A stretch of DNA of 62,691 nucleotides from assembly GCF_014656195.1 (NCBI RefSeq), contig NZ_BNBY01000001.1, forward strand, positions 298,667-361,357, given 5' to 3'. The number at the start of each line of letters is the position of its first letter. The first letter of the stretch is position 1. The position numbers were made by a program, and so were the translations under genes. Below the pieces are notes generated by a model that ran no database searches, was not told the origin of the DNA, and was given only the letters and a program-made list of their open reading frames with translations. Shown in pieces: positions 27,240-35,533 of this stretch. The DNA is from Kitasatospora xanthocidica. Lineage in GTDB: Bacteria; Actinomycetota; Actinomycetes; Streptomycetales; Streptomycetaceae.

Positions 27240-27800
27240 TCACTTCGCCAGGGCGGCGACGCCGGCCTGCGCGAACTGCTCGTCCAGGTCGCCGCTGGGC
27301 GCGCCCGCGACACCGATCGCCGCGACCGGAGCGCCCTTGGACTGCACCGGGGCGCCGCCGGCCAGGAACAGCGTGCCCGGGATGTCCTTCAGGTTCGGGG
27401 CCTGGGCGAGCCGCTTGGCCAGCTCCGAGGTCGGCGCGTTCCAGGACACCGCGGTGAAAGCCTTGCGCTCGGCCGACTCCGGGGCCTGCGGGCCGGCGCC
27501 GTCGCCCTTCAGCAGCACCCGGGTGACGCCGTCGCGGTCGACGACCGCGACCGAGACGTGCTGGCCGGCCTTGGTCGCCGCGTCCAGGGCGGCCTGGGCG
27601 GCGCGGGTGGCGGCGTCGATGGTCAGGCCGGTGCTCTGGGCGAGGTTCTTGTTCTGGGTGTCGACCTTCACCGCGGCCGGGGCGGCCGGGGTGTCGGTGG
27701 TCTCGGCGCTGGCCGAGACGGCGCCCACGGTGGCGGCGGCGATCGCGGCGGCGGCGACGGTGCCGGTCAGCACCCGGGTGCGCACGGAGGTCTTCTTCAT
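27240..27800 (-). CDS. hbpS: secreted haem-binding protein HbpS-like (GlcG/HbpS family)
   Basis: A 186-aa exported protein: signal peptide MKKTSVRTRVLTG... ending ASA near residue 32, then a single GlcG/HbpS domain (LTIDAATRAAQAALDAATKAGQHVSVAVVDRDG, GGAPVQSKGAPVAAIGVAGAPS). In S. reticuli, HbpS binds haem/iron outside the cell and controls the sensor kinase SenS; here a SenS/SenR-like pair lies divergently upstream, which supports the name. GAGGAG precedes the ATG. No twin-arginine pair is seen. Confidence 0.75.
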   Translation of the reverse strand: MKKTSVRTRVLTGTVAAAAIAAATVGAVSASAETTDTPAAPAAVKVDTQNKNLAQSTGLTIDAATRAAQAALDAATKAGQHVSVAVVDRDGVTRVLLKGDGAGPQAPESAERKAFTAVSWNAPTSELAKRLAQAPNLKDIPGTLFLAGGAPVQSKGAPVAAIGVAGAPSGDLDEQFAQAGVAALAK

Positions 27801-28142
27801 GGTCAAGCTCCTCGACGGGTCTGCGGGGTGGTGCGGGGTTTCGGGGGCCGCCGGGCCGGGGGGCGTCCGGCGGCACGTTCCGATCCTCCGTCCGGGGACC
27901 CGCCCGCCACATCGACGGTCCGGCGCGAGCGTTTGGGCATGATGGAGGACGGCGGCGTCAACCGATCGGCTGATGCGGGACCGGGCCGGACGGGTCACCA
28001 TCGAGGAATCGGCGCAGGTCGGCGCGGGTCCACCGCTCGCATCCGGGCCCACCCCGTCCGCAGGCCCGCCGCTCGCCCGCGGACCCGGCACCCGGGTGCG
28101 CCCGCGCCGCCCGCGCACCGCCCGTCCGACCAGGAGCCACCC
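27801..28142. promoter_or_regulatory. divergent hbpS/senS control region
   Basis: 342 bp between divergent genes. The left 160 bp is AT-richer and should hold both promoters; the right part is a GC-rich leader ending in AGGAG before the senS GTG. I see no perfect SenR-type inverted repeat. Confidence 0.4.
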
Positions 28143-29360
28143 GTGCCACAGTCCCGCCCCGCAGGCCCCGACCTCGGCCGCGACGCCGGGGACCCGGACG
28201 CCGGCCGGCTGGCGGTGCTGCTGGACTCCGCCTTCGTGGTGCTGCTCGCCGCCTCGCTCAACCGCTACCTCACCCACCACTCCGGCAACTCCCAGGCCCC
28301 CTGGGTGATCGGGCTGAGCGCCGCCCTGGCCCTCGCCCAGCCGGCCGGCTCCTGGCTCGACCACCACCGGCCGACCGCCTCGGGCCGGCGCCGCCGCTGG
28401 CCCCTGGCCCTGGTGGTGGTGCTCTGGGTGGTGCTGGTGCTGCTCGCGCCGAGCTTCGCCTGGTGCGCCGTCCCGCTGATCTACACCGCGCTGCGGGCGC
28501 TGCCCGCGAAGGCGGCGATCCCACTGGTGGGCGCCCTGACCCTGCTGGTGGTGATCGCCGAGATCCGGCTGCCCGGCGGGGCGGACGCCACGCTCGTCCT
28601 GCTGCCGCCCGCGGTGGCGGCGCTCGCCACCGGCGTCTTCCTCTTCATGGCCCGGCAGGCCGCCCGGCAGCGCGCGCTGATCGCCGACCTGGTCCGCACC
28701 CGGCGCGAACTCGCCGCCACCGAACGGCGGGAGGGCACCCTGGCCGAGCGCGCCCGGCTGGCGATGGAGATCCACGACACCCTGGCGCAGGGCCTGTCCA
28801 GCCAGCAGATGCTGCTGCAGGCCGCCGAGCGCACCTGGGACACCGCCCCGACGACCGCCCGCGCCCACGTCCGCACCGCCGCCGAGGTGGCCGCCCGCAA
28901 CCTCGCCGAGGCCCGGCGCTTCGTCCACGACCTCGCACCGGCCGAACTCGCCGACGGCCGGACGCTCGACCAGGCGCTGCGGGCGCTGGCCGGGCGGGAG
29001 TCCGCCGAGAGCGGGCTGCCGGTCCGCTTCCACCTGGACGGCACGCCCGTCCCGCTGCCCACCGCCACGCAGTCCGCCCTGCTGCGGATCGCCCAGGGCG
29101 CGCTGGCCAACGTCCGCGAGCACGCCGGGGCGTCGGCCGCGGCGATCACGCTGTCCTTCCTCGGCGACCAGGCGGTGCTGGACATCGCGGACGACGGGCT
29201 GGGCTTCGACCCGGCGGCCGCGGGCACCGGCGGCGGGCGCGGGTACGGGCTGCCCGCGATGCGCGCCCGGCTGCGGCAGCTGGGTGGCACCCTGACCGTG
29301 GAGAGCACGCCCGGCGAGGGCACCGTCGTCTCGGCCGCGATCCCCCTGGAGCACCGATGA
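28143..29360 (+). CDS. senS: sensor histidine kinase SenS-like
   Basis: A 405-aa NarX-type kinase with about five TM helices in residues 20-185, a coiled linker (ALIADLVRTRRELAATERREGTLAERARLAMEIHDTLAQG), His at EIHDTLAQG near 210 (HisKA_3), and a HATPase_c domain (GALANVREHA, DIADDGLGFDP, GYGLPAMRARLRQLGG). The GTG start has AGGAG 7 nt upstream. The stop TGA overlaps an ATG that begins a run of tiny open frames leading to senR. Confidence 0.82.
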   Translation: MPQSRPAGPDLGRDAGDPDAGRLAVLLDSAFVVLLAASLNRYLTHHSGNSQAPWVIGLSAALALAQPAGSWLDHHRPTASGRRRRWPLALVVVLWVVLVLLAPSFAWCAVPLIYTALRALPAKAAIPLVGALTLLVVIAEIRLPGGADATLVLLPPAVAALATGVFLFMARQAARQRALIADLVRTRRELAATERREGTLAERARLAMEIHDTLAQGLSSQQMLLQAAERTWDTAPTTARAHVRTAAEVAARNLAEARRFVHDLAPAELADGRTLDQALRALAGRESAESGLPVRFHLDGTPVPLPTATQSALLRIAQGALANVREHAGASAAAITLSFLGDQAVLDIADDGLGFDPAAAGTGGGRGYGLPAMRARLRQLGGTLTVESTPGEGTVVSAAIPLEHR

Positions 29361-29512
29361 GCGAGCGGTACCCGTGAACGAGCGGTACCCGCGGACCCGC
29401 AGCACCGATGAGCGAGCGGTACCCGTGAACGAGCGGTACCCGCGAACCCGCAGCACCGATGAGCCCGCAGCACCGATGAGCCCGCAGCCCCGATGAACGT
29501 GGAGCACCGATG
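29349..29512 (+). repeat. 51-bp and 17-bp repeats forming five coupled 6-codon ORFs
   Basis: Between senS and senR the sequence duplicates the gene junction CACCGATGA. Five ATG...TGA frames of six codons lie at 29357-29377, 29408-29428, 29459-29479, 29476-29496 and 29493-29513. The first overlaps the senS stop, frames 3-4-5 overlap each other by ATGA, and the last overlaps the senR ATG at 29510. The first two copies have a 51-bp period, the last three a 17-bp period. Confidence 0.9.
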
Positions 29513-30142
29513 AACGCGACCCCCGTCCGACTGCTGGTCTGCGACGACCACGCGGTGGTCCGGGCCGGACTGCTGGCGCTGCTCGCCAGCGCGGGCGACA
29601 TCGAGGTGGTCGGCGAGGCCAGCACCGGGGAGGAGGCCGTCGCGCTGGCCGCCCGACTGACCCCCCAGGTGGTGCTGATGGACCTTCAACTCGGGGACGG
29701 CATCGACGGCGTGGAGGCCACCCGGCGGATCACCGCCGAGCCGGGCGGGCCGCACGTCCTGGTGCTCACCACGTACGACACCGACGCCGACATCACCCGG
29801 GCGATCGCCGCCGGCGCCACCGGCTACCTGCTGAAGGCCGAGCGGCCGGAGGAGCTGTTCGCCGCCGTGCACGCGGCCGCGCAGGGCCGGACGGTGCTCT
29901 CGCCGCCGGTGGCCTCCCGGGTGATGGCGCAGATGCGGGCGCCCTCGCCGCAGCTCACCGAGCGCGAGCAGGACATCCTCGAACAGCTGGCGCAGGGCCT
30001 GGGCAACCGCGAGATCGCGCGGGCGCTGTTCATCAGCGAGGCCACGGTGAAGACCCATCTCGGGCGGATCTACGACAAGTTGGGCGTGGACACCCGGTCG
30101 GGCGCGGTGGCGGTGGCGAAGGAACGCCGGCTGCTGCGCTGA
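29510..30142 (+). CDS. senR: NarL/FixJ response regulator SenR-like
   Basis: A 210-aa regulator with a receiver domain (CDDHAVVRAGL, phospho-acceptor Asp in VLMDLQLGDG near residue 59, LVLTTY, LLKAE) and a LuxR-type HTH (LTEREQDILEQLAQGLGNREIARALFISEATVKTHLGRIYDKLG). It is the cognate partner of the preceding kinase by position. Translation probably depends on reinitiation, since its ATG overlaps a mini-ORF stop. Confidence 0.88.
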   Translation: MNATPVRLLVCDDHAVVRAGLLALLASAGDIEVVGEASTGEEAVALAARLTPQVVLMDLQLGDGIDGVEATRRITAEPGGPHVLVLTTYDTDADITRAIAAGATGYLLKAERPEELFAAVHAAAQGRTVLSPPVASRVMAQMRAPSPQLTEREQDILEQLAQGLGNREIARALFISEATVKTHLGRIYDKLGVDTRSGAVAVAKERRLLR

Positions 30143-30401
30143 GCCGGCCGCGACGCGCCTCCCCGCCCGTGCCCGTCCGCCGACGGACGGCTGCGCTGGG
30201 CGTTCGCGCGGTGTCGCTGCGTGCTGTCATGATGCTCGGAATGCCTGGTTCCAAGGCGGCGAGTGCCGGCTGCCCGGCCCGGCCGAAGGTGCGCGGACCG
30301 GGCCGCCGGAGGCCGCCGGGGGTCCACAACCGCCTGGTCCGGAGCGTTTCGAGCCGGTCCGGGCCGGCCATCACAATGTGGATGTTTCGTGGATTTCACT
30401 A

Positions 30402-30432
30402 TTGACAAACCAACCACGCGGTTTGTTAGCGT
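30402..30432 (+). promoter_or_regulatory. promoter with TetR-like palindromic operator, no gene downstream
   Basis: -35 TTGACA (30402-30407) and a -10-like TAGCGT (30427-30432) bracket ACAAACC-N8-GGTTTGT (30405-30426), a perfect 7-bp-arm palindrome of the kind bound by TetR-family repressors. Transcription would run antisense towards the hypothetical gene. Confidence 0.6.
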
Positions 30433-30569
30433 GAGGTCAACGACGTCCCCGGGGGTGGGGGCTCGCCGGGGCCTGTGCGGACCGCTCTCGCCGGAGGGTG
30501 CTGCCAGGGGGGAACGGCGGGGCTGCCGGGGTGTCGGGGGGAGCGGCAACGCCGAGCCGCGCGACGAGG

Positions 30570-30606
30570 GTGGCGTGGAGCGAGTCCGGGGGGACTCGCT
30601 CCACGC
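30570..30606. terminator. 15-bp hairpin
   Basis: Perfect stem GGCGTGGAGCGAGTC/GACTCGCTCCACGCC with a short G-rich loop, located downstream of the minus-strand hypothetical gene. No T-tract. Confidence 0.6.
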
Positions 30607-30669
30607 CTCCCCCGACCCCTTCCGCCTTCCGCCTTCCGGGGTTCCACCCGGCACGCCGCCCGGACGGGC

Positions 30670-31299
30670 CTACGCCAACGCGCTCCAGTACGGGCAGCAG
30701 ACGGACGGCAGCGGCGCCGGGGCCCGGACACCCGACCCCGCCGGCACCGGGCTCCGCTCCGAGCGGGCCACCCCGGGTGAGCTCGCGGTCAGCCCGGCCT
30801 CGCCCAACTCCCCGAAGCGCAGCGCCAGTCGGTAGCCGTCCCGGGTGATCGCGGCGACTCCCGGGCGCTCGCGGTCGGCGTTCAGCGCGGTGATCGTCCA
30901 GCCGCACCGCCGCCAGTGCCGTTCCACCACGCCCACCAGCGCCGCCCGCCGGGGCAGCGAGACGACGGTGAGGACGTCCCGTCCCAGGGTCACGTACCAG
31001 AGCACCGCCGCCCCCTTCCCCGGTGGCGACAGCCGCGCACCCGCCCGGGGCGCCGCCTCCTGCCAGGCCGGCGCGGGGTCGATGGCGTCCACGGTGTCCC
31101 GGAGCAGCGTCTCGCAGCGTTCGGCGGCGTCGAGTTGATCGATCGTCACTCCGGGGTCCAGCCCCGGCCACCGCGGGGCGGGCGCGACCGGCGCACCGTC
31201 GGGGCGGCCACCCGGGCAGCCGACGTTGAGTTCGGCACCACCTGACTGCACAGGGCCCTCCGTACTCCTCCCGGCGTTCAACCCGGGCTGGGATTCCAT
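30670..31299 (-). CDS. hypothetical protein
   Basis: A ~209-aa protein I do not recognise. It has an N-terminal low-complexity part, an acidic helix-rich middle (TIDQLDAAERCETLLRDTVDAIDP), and a small alpha/beta C-terminal domain (VLWYVTLGRDVLTVVSLPRRAALVGVVERHWRRCGWTITALNADRE). It looks like a soluble C-terminal domain without the usual lipoprotein signal. The start at 31299 is a guess. It diverges from the hydrolase gene and shares its operator region. Confidence 0.55.
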   Translation of the reverse strand: MESQPGLNAGRSTEGPVQSGGAELNVGCPGGRPDGAPVAPAPRWPGLDPGVTIDQLDAAERCETLLRDTVDAIDPAPAWQEAAPRAGARLSPPGKGAAVLWYVTLGRDVLTVVSLPRRAALVGVVERHWRRCGWTITALNADRERPGVAAITRDGYRLALRFGELGEAGLTASSPGVARSERSPVPAGSGVRAPAPLPSVCCPYWSALA

Positions 31300-31360
31300 C
31301 ACTGCTTGGACGGCGGACGGGTACGGACAGTTCCACCCTCCACCGTTTCCACCCCTCAAA

Positions 31361-31407
31361 TTGCACTGCACGGTGCAGTTGAATCAGTGCTCTGCACTGT
31401 GTAGTTT
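31361..31407 (+). promoter_or_regulatory. promoter with two palindromic operators
   Basis: -35 TTGAAT (31379-31384), 17-nt spacer, -10 TAGTTT (31402-31407). The palindrome CAGTGC-TCT-GCACTG (31385-31399) fills the spacer; another, ACTGCAC-G-GTGCAGT (31365-31379), sits just upstream. This is the layout of a repressor-controlled promoter. Confidence 0.7.
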
Positions 31408-31475
31408 ACTTCTTGTGCCGCCGACGGGAACAGCCCGCCGGACCGGCCCACCACCGCCTTCGAGAGGACCCCGCC

Positions 31476-32258
31476 ATGCCCACCATCACCGTCGGCACCG
31501 CCCGCATCCCCTACCGCGTCGTCGGCGACGGCCCCGACACCCTCGTCCTGGTCCACGGCACCGGCCCCGGCTCCGGCATGTGGGACGCCCTGCTGGACTC
31601 CTTCACCGACCGCTACACCGTGCTGCTGCCCGACCTCTCCGGCAGCGAGGCCGCCGAGGACGACGGCGCCCCGCTCACCCTGGAGACCCTCGCCACCCAG
31701 GTCAACGCCGTGATCGACGACGCCGGCCGCGGCCCCGCCGACGTCTTCGGCTTCTCGCTCGGCGCCGTCGTCGCCACCGCGGCCGCCGCCCAGCGCCCCG
31801 ACCAGGTCCGCCGCCTGGTCGCCGCCGCCGGATGGATCAGCGCCGAACAGGACGAGTACCTACGGCTGTCCATGGCCACCTGGCTCTCGCTCGCCGAGCA
31901 CCCGAGCGCCTTCGGCGGCTACGCCACCCTCACCGCCTTCAGCAGCGGCTTCCTGGACCACATCGGGCGCGCCGCCGTCGAGGCCAACACCGCCTACATG
32001 CAGCCAACTCCCGGCACCCTGCGGCACATCGCCCTCGACCTCAGCCTGGACCTGACCCCGCTGCTCCCCCGCGTCCAGGCCCCGGCCCTGGTGATCGGCT
32101 GCACCCAGGACGCCACCGTCCCGGTCCGGAACGCCCGGCGCCTGCACGCCGCCCTCCCCGGCAGCGTCTACGCCGAGTTCGACACCGGCCACATCGTGCT
32201 CGCCGAGGAGACCGCGGCCTTCACCAGGACCGTCCGGGAGTTCCTCGACGCCGCCTGA
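31476..32258 (+). CDS. alpha/beta hydrolase
   Basis: A 260-aa cytoplasmic alpha/beta-hydrolase. Oxyanion motif HGTGPGSG near residue 27, nucleophile Ser in FGFSLGA near 93, acid Asp in GCTQDATVPV near 210, and His in FDTGHIVLAEE near 238. The triad is complete, so it should be active as an esterase or similar; substrate unknown. AGAGGA precedes the ATG. Expression is expected to be induced when a TetR-like protein leaves the operator. Confidence 0.85.
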   Translation: MPTITVGTARIPYRVVGDGPDTLVLVHGTGPGSGMWDALLDSFTDRYTVLLPDLSGSEAAEDDGAPLTLETLATQVNAVIDDAGRGPADVFGFSLGAVVATAAAAQRPDQVRRLVAAAGWISAEQDEYLRLSMATWLSLAEHPSAFGGYATLTAFSSGFLDHIGRAAVEANTAYMQPTPGTLRHIALDLSLDLTPLLPRVQAPALVIGCTQDATVPVRNARRLHAALPGSVYAEFDTGHIVLAEETAAFTRTVREFLDAA

Positions 32259-32485
32259 ACGACGGGCCGCGGGCAGCCGACGGCGGGCCGAGGAGAGCCG
32301 GTGAGGGGCGATGACGGGCGGCGGAAGCGGAGGGCGGAAGCGGGGGTCGGAGCACACCGCCGCCCGGGTAACAAGTCCCTGTTCAAAACGGCCGATTACC
32401 GCGCATGGTGTTCGGAATGAAATTGACTGAACATCAACTTGCAAGGTGAGACTGCTTCGTCAGCCTGAATGGCAAGGAGTAGACC
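32259..32485. promoter_or_regulatory. intergenic region, glycosyltransferase promoter
   Basis: A GC-rich left half is followed by an AT-rich patch (32370-32470) with TTGACT and partial GTTC/GAAC inverted repeats. This patch probably holds the promoter; boxes are not certain. Confidence 0.4.
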
Positions 32486-33601
32486 ATGCGCATACTCTTC
32501 ACCGGCCCCGCCGCGGCCGGCCACCTCTTCCCGATGGTGCCGACGGCCCAGGCGCTGCGCGCCGCCGGGCACGAGGTCCTGTTCGCCTGCGGGCAGCCGC
32601 TCGACCAGCTCCGCAGCGCGGGCTTCCCGATCGTCGAGATCGGCGACGGCCGGGGCCTGCGGGAGCTCTTCGAGGAGCGCCTCGAAGGCAAGATCGAGTA
32701 CGTCGCCCCGAACAGGTCGCAGGACGAGATCTTCGACATGGCGGCCTCGATCTTCGCGCACGCCTCCCGTCCCTCCGTCGACGGACTGCTGGCGGCCGCC
32801 ACCGACTGGGGCGCGGACCTGATCGTCCACGACTCCTTCCAGGCCGCCGGGCCGCTGGTGGCGACCCTGCTCAAGATCCCGTCGGTGATCAACAACTTCG
32901 GGGTCAGCGCCGGCCTCCCCATGGGCGACCTGATCGCCTCCCACTTCACCGATGTCTACGAGCGGCACGGCCTGAGCGGCCCGGCCCCCTCCACCGCGCT
33001 CAACGTCGGCCCGCTCGGCGGCGACCCGGACGGCCTGCCGATGCGCTACGTCCCCTACAACGGCGGCGGCATCGTCCCGACCGAGTTCCTCCGCCCCGCC
33101 GACCGCCCGCGGGCCGTCGTCACCCTGGGCACCGTCCTCGCCGAACTCGACGGCGTCCGGGCCGTCGTCCGCCTGGTCGAGGCGGCCGCCGAGGTCGACG
33201 CGGAGTTCCTGCTCGCCGTCGGCGGCGCCGACCTCGCCCCGCTCGGCACCCTGCCCGCCAACGTCCGCGGCCTGCCCTGGGTCCCGCTCAACGAACTGCT
33301 CGGCCGCGCCGACGTGTTGATCCACCACGGCGGCTCGGGCACCATGCTGACCGCCCTCCAGGCGGGCCTGCCCCAGCTGCTCCTGCCCCAGGGCGCGGAC
33401 CACTTCATCAACTCCGACGCCATCACCGCGAGCGGCGCCGCCCTGAGCTCCGCCTCCGACGCCGTCGACACCCCGCTCCTCGACCGCCTGCTCACCGACC
33501 CCGGCCTCCGCGACGCCGCCCGGCGCCTCCGGTCGGAGAACGACGCCCTCCCCGCCCCGACCGCCCTCGTCCCCACCCTCGAAGCGCTCGTCACCCGCTG
33601 A
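32486..33601 (+). CDS. MGT/EryCIII-type glycosyltransferase (GT1)
   Basis: A 371-aa GT-B glycosyltransferase of the macrolide type. The N-terminal acceptor domain starts MRILFTGPAAAGHLFPMVP; the C-terminal nucleotide-sugar domain has the signature HHGGSGTMLTALQAGLPQLLLPQGADHFINSD. AAGGAG precedes the ATG. No PKS, NRPS or deoxysugar genes adjoin it, so it may glycosylate and inactivate foreign macrolides rather than belong to a pathway. Confidence 0.85.
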   Translation: MRILFTGPAAAGHLFPMVPTAQALRAAGHEVLFACGQPLDQLRSAGFPIVEIGDGRGLRELFEERLEGKIEYVAPNRSQDEIFDMAASIFAHASRPSVDGLLAAATDWGADLIVHDSFQAAGPLVATLLKIPSVINNFGVSAGLPMGDLIASHFTDVYERHGLSGPAPSTALNVGPLGGDPDGLPMRYVPYNGGGIVPTEFLRPADRPRAVVTLGTVLAELDGVRAVVRLVEAAAEVDAEFLLAVGGADLAPLGTLPANVRGLPWVPLNELLGRADVLIHHGGSGTMLTALQAGLPQLLLPQGADHFINSDAITASGAALSSASDAVDTPLLDRLLTDPGLRDAARRLRSENDALPAPTALVPTLEALVTR

Positions 33602-33628
33602 ACCCGCTGAACCCGCTGAGCTGCTGAA
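33598..33628. repeat. 9-bp direct repeats at a stop codon
   Basis: CTGAACCCG occurs three times, starting across the glycosyltransferase stop codon; each unit carries an in-register TGA. Confidence 0.7.
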
Positions 33629-33664
33629 GGCGCGGCTGAACCCGCGGCCAGACCCGTACGGGAC

Positions 33665-33692
33665 GGCCCGACCGCCGGGGGGCGGCCGGGCC
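33665..33692 (+). terminator. terminator hairpin
   Basis: 12-bp stem with one mismatch (GGCCCGACCGCC/GGCGGCCGGGCC), GGGG loop, between the convergent glycosyltransferase and M20 genes. Confidence 0.6.
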
Positions 33693-33740
33693 TTCGCGCG
33701 CTTCCGAACCGTCCGTGCCGTTACGTGCTGTTACGTGCCG

Positions 33741-34877
33741 TCAGCGGAAGCCGCCCTCGGGCGGGAGCGCCCGGCCGGCCCCGGCCCGGATCGCCTCCAC
33801 CAGTCCGGTCACCAGGCGTGCCCGCGGCACCATCGCGTCGACCAGCAGGTACTCGTGGTCGGCGTGGGCGCCGCCGCCGACCGCGCCCAGCCCGTCGAGC
33901 GTCGGTATGCCCAGGGCGGCGGTGAAGTTGCCGTCGCTGCCACCGCCGACCGCCGTGCCCGCGAGGTCCGGCCGCAGCCGGCGCGCCAGCCCGAACAGCT
34001 CCGCCGACGCCGACTCCGGCATCGGCGGCCGGCCCACCGCGCCCCGGACCGCGATCTCGGCCCCGTCGAGGTGCGGGCGCAGACGCGCGAACGCGGTCTC
34101 GATCCGCTCCTTCTCCTCGGCCGACTCGACCCGGACGTCGACCGTCACCGTCGCCTCCGCCGGCACCACGTTGTCGGTGGTCCCCGCCGAGGCCATGGTC
34201 GGCGTCACCGTCGTCCCGGCCTCCGGCCGGCTCAGCGCCGCGAGGTCCAGCACCTGGTGCGCCGCCTCGACCAGCGCGTTGACCCCCGCCTCGGGCTCCA
34301 GACCGGCGTGCGCCGCCCGCCCCCGGACCGACACCTCGAAGGTCCCGCAGCCCTTGCGGCCCGTCTTCAGCGCGCCGCCCTCACCCGCGCCCTCGAACAC
34401 CAGCACCGCGCCACAGGCCCGGGCCCGCTCCTCGATCAGCGCCCGCGAGGAGCCCGAGCCGACCTCCTCGTCCGCGGTCACCAGGATCTCCACCCCGCCG
34501 GTGTCCTCCAGCGCCGCCAGCCCGTGCACGGCCTGCACCAGGCCGCCGAGCATGTCGAAGACGCCCGGTCCGGTCGCCCGGCCGTGCTCCACCAGGAACG
34601 GCCGCCGGGCGAGCGTGCCGAGCGGGAACACCGTGTCGTGGTGGCCGAGCACCAGCACCCGGGGCTCACCGCCGCCCGACCAGTGGACGTGCGGCCCCGC
34701 CTCGCTCTCCACCAGGACGGCCCGCCCGCCCAGCCGGCCCTCGATCACCGCGGCGACGGCCTCCGCGGACGCCCGCAGGGCGACCAGATCGCGGGACGGG
34801 GACTCGGTCTCGACGAGCCTGCGCAGGTCGTCGAGCATCGCGTCGACCTGCGGGGCGGAACTCCTGTGCAACGTCAT
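33741..34877 (-). CDS. M20 family metallopeptidase (carboxypeptidase G2-like)
   Basis: A 378-aa di-zinc amidohydrolase. Motifs run in order: GHHDTVFP (metal His, catalytic Asp), GPGVFDMLGGLV (bridging Asp), TADEEVGSGSS (general-base Glu and metal Glu), and GAHADHEYLLVD (metal His near the C-terminus). The dimerisation domain lies at ~185-295. No signal peptide. Typical substrates are C-terminal glutamate or N-acyl amino acids. Confidence 0.88.
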   Translation of the reverse strand: MTLHRSSAPQVDAMLDDLRRLVETESPSRDLVALRASAEAVAAVIEGRLGGRAVLVESEAGPHVHWSGGGEPRVLVLGHHDTVFPLGTLARRPFLVEHGRATGPGVFDMLGGLVQAVHGLAALEDTGGVEILVTADEEVGSGSSRALIEERARACGAVLVFEGAGEGGALKTGRKGCGTFEVSVRGRAAHAGLEPEAGVNALVEAAHQVLDLAALSRPEAGTTVTPTMASAGTTDNVVPAEATVTVDVRVESAEEKERIETAFARLRPHLDGAEIAVRGAVGRPPMPESASAELFGLARRLRPDLAGTAVGGGSDGNFTAALGIPTLDGLGAVGGGAHADHEYLLVDAMVPRARLVTGLVEAIRAGAGRALPPEGGFR

Positions 34878-34988
34878 CTCCCGGACTCACGGGGCGAGCC
34901 GCCCGCGGCCGGGCGAAGGACGCCCCCCATCGAACCCGATCGCCCCCGGACCGAATCCCCCGGGGGGGCGGCCCGCTCGTCTACCCGC

Positions 34989-35372
34989 CTACCCGTCGAC
35001 CCGGTGGCCGGCCGCCCTGAGCGCGGCCACCGCGTCGGCGAGCCGCCCCGCGGGCACCAGCACCAGGTCCGCGTCGTACGTGGACGCCACGAACACCGGC
35101 ACCCCGGCACCCGCCAGCGGCCCGAGGAGCCCGGCCAGCATCCCCGGCAGGTCGAGCACATGGGCGGTGTCACCGCCGTACAGCGCCTTCCACCGCTCGA
35201 CGGACGCACCGTCCGTCCGCTCGTCCGCCTCCCGAACCACGGTCACCCCCTCGGGCGCCCGGACCAGCGCGATCCACCGCGCCGCCAGGGCCGCGGCCTC
35301 GTCGGCCGGCCGCTCGACACAGAACACTTCCGGGAGTACGCGCAGATGCTGCGTGGTGGTCGCTGTGGTCAC
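34989..35372 (-). CDS. ACT domain-containing protein
   Basis: A 127-aa protein with two ACT-like halves (PEVFCVERPADE..., then LAGAGVPVFVASTYDADLVLVPAGRLADAVAALRAAGH), of the kind that binds amino acids in CASTOR/YkuJ-like families. I used GTG 35372: a TACGAT -10-like box 6-7 nt upstream and no Shine-Dalgarno suggest a leaderless message. Ligand unknown. Confidence 0.75.
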   Translation of the reverse strand: MTTATTTQHLRVLPEVFCVERPADEAAALAARWIALVRAPEGVTVVREADERTDGASVERWKALYGGDTAHVLDLPGMLAGLLGPLAGAGVPVFVASTYDADLVLVPAGRLADAVAALRAAGHRVDG

Positions 35373-35533
35373 CCGCCGATCGTAGGACCGCCGGCTCGAC
35401 CGAGAACGCGCGCAGCCCTCAGGGCTCCGGAGGCAGGACAGCCGGGGCTTCATCCCTCCTCACGATACGTTGGCACTTCCGACTCCAAGATCGGAAAGGG
35501 TGGCCGCAGAGGCCTCGAAGCGGAAGGGCTGGG

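Larger units (their letters stand above)
30143..30669. other. 527-bp gene-free region with orphan promoter/operator and hairpin
   Basis: Holds the TTGACA promoter/operator (30402-30432) and a 15-bp hairpin near 30570-30606. No credible gene lies downstream of that promoter on the plus strand. Confidence 0.6.

Noticed and set aside
25149..29360. 1403-codon plus-strand frame
   Set aside because: Runs antisense through several real minus-strand genes; only its last 405 codons (senS) are real.
32486..33601. natural-product gene cluster
   Set aside because: Only one glycosyltransferase and one hydrolase; no synthase, sugar-pathway or exporter genes nearby.
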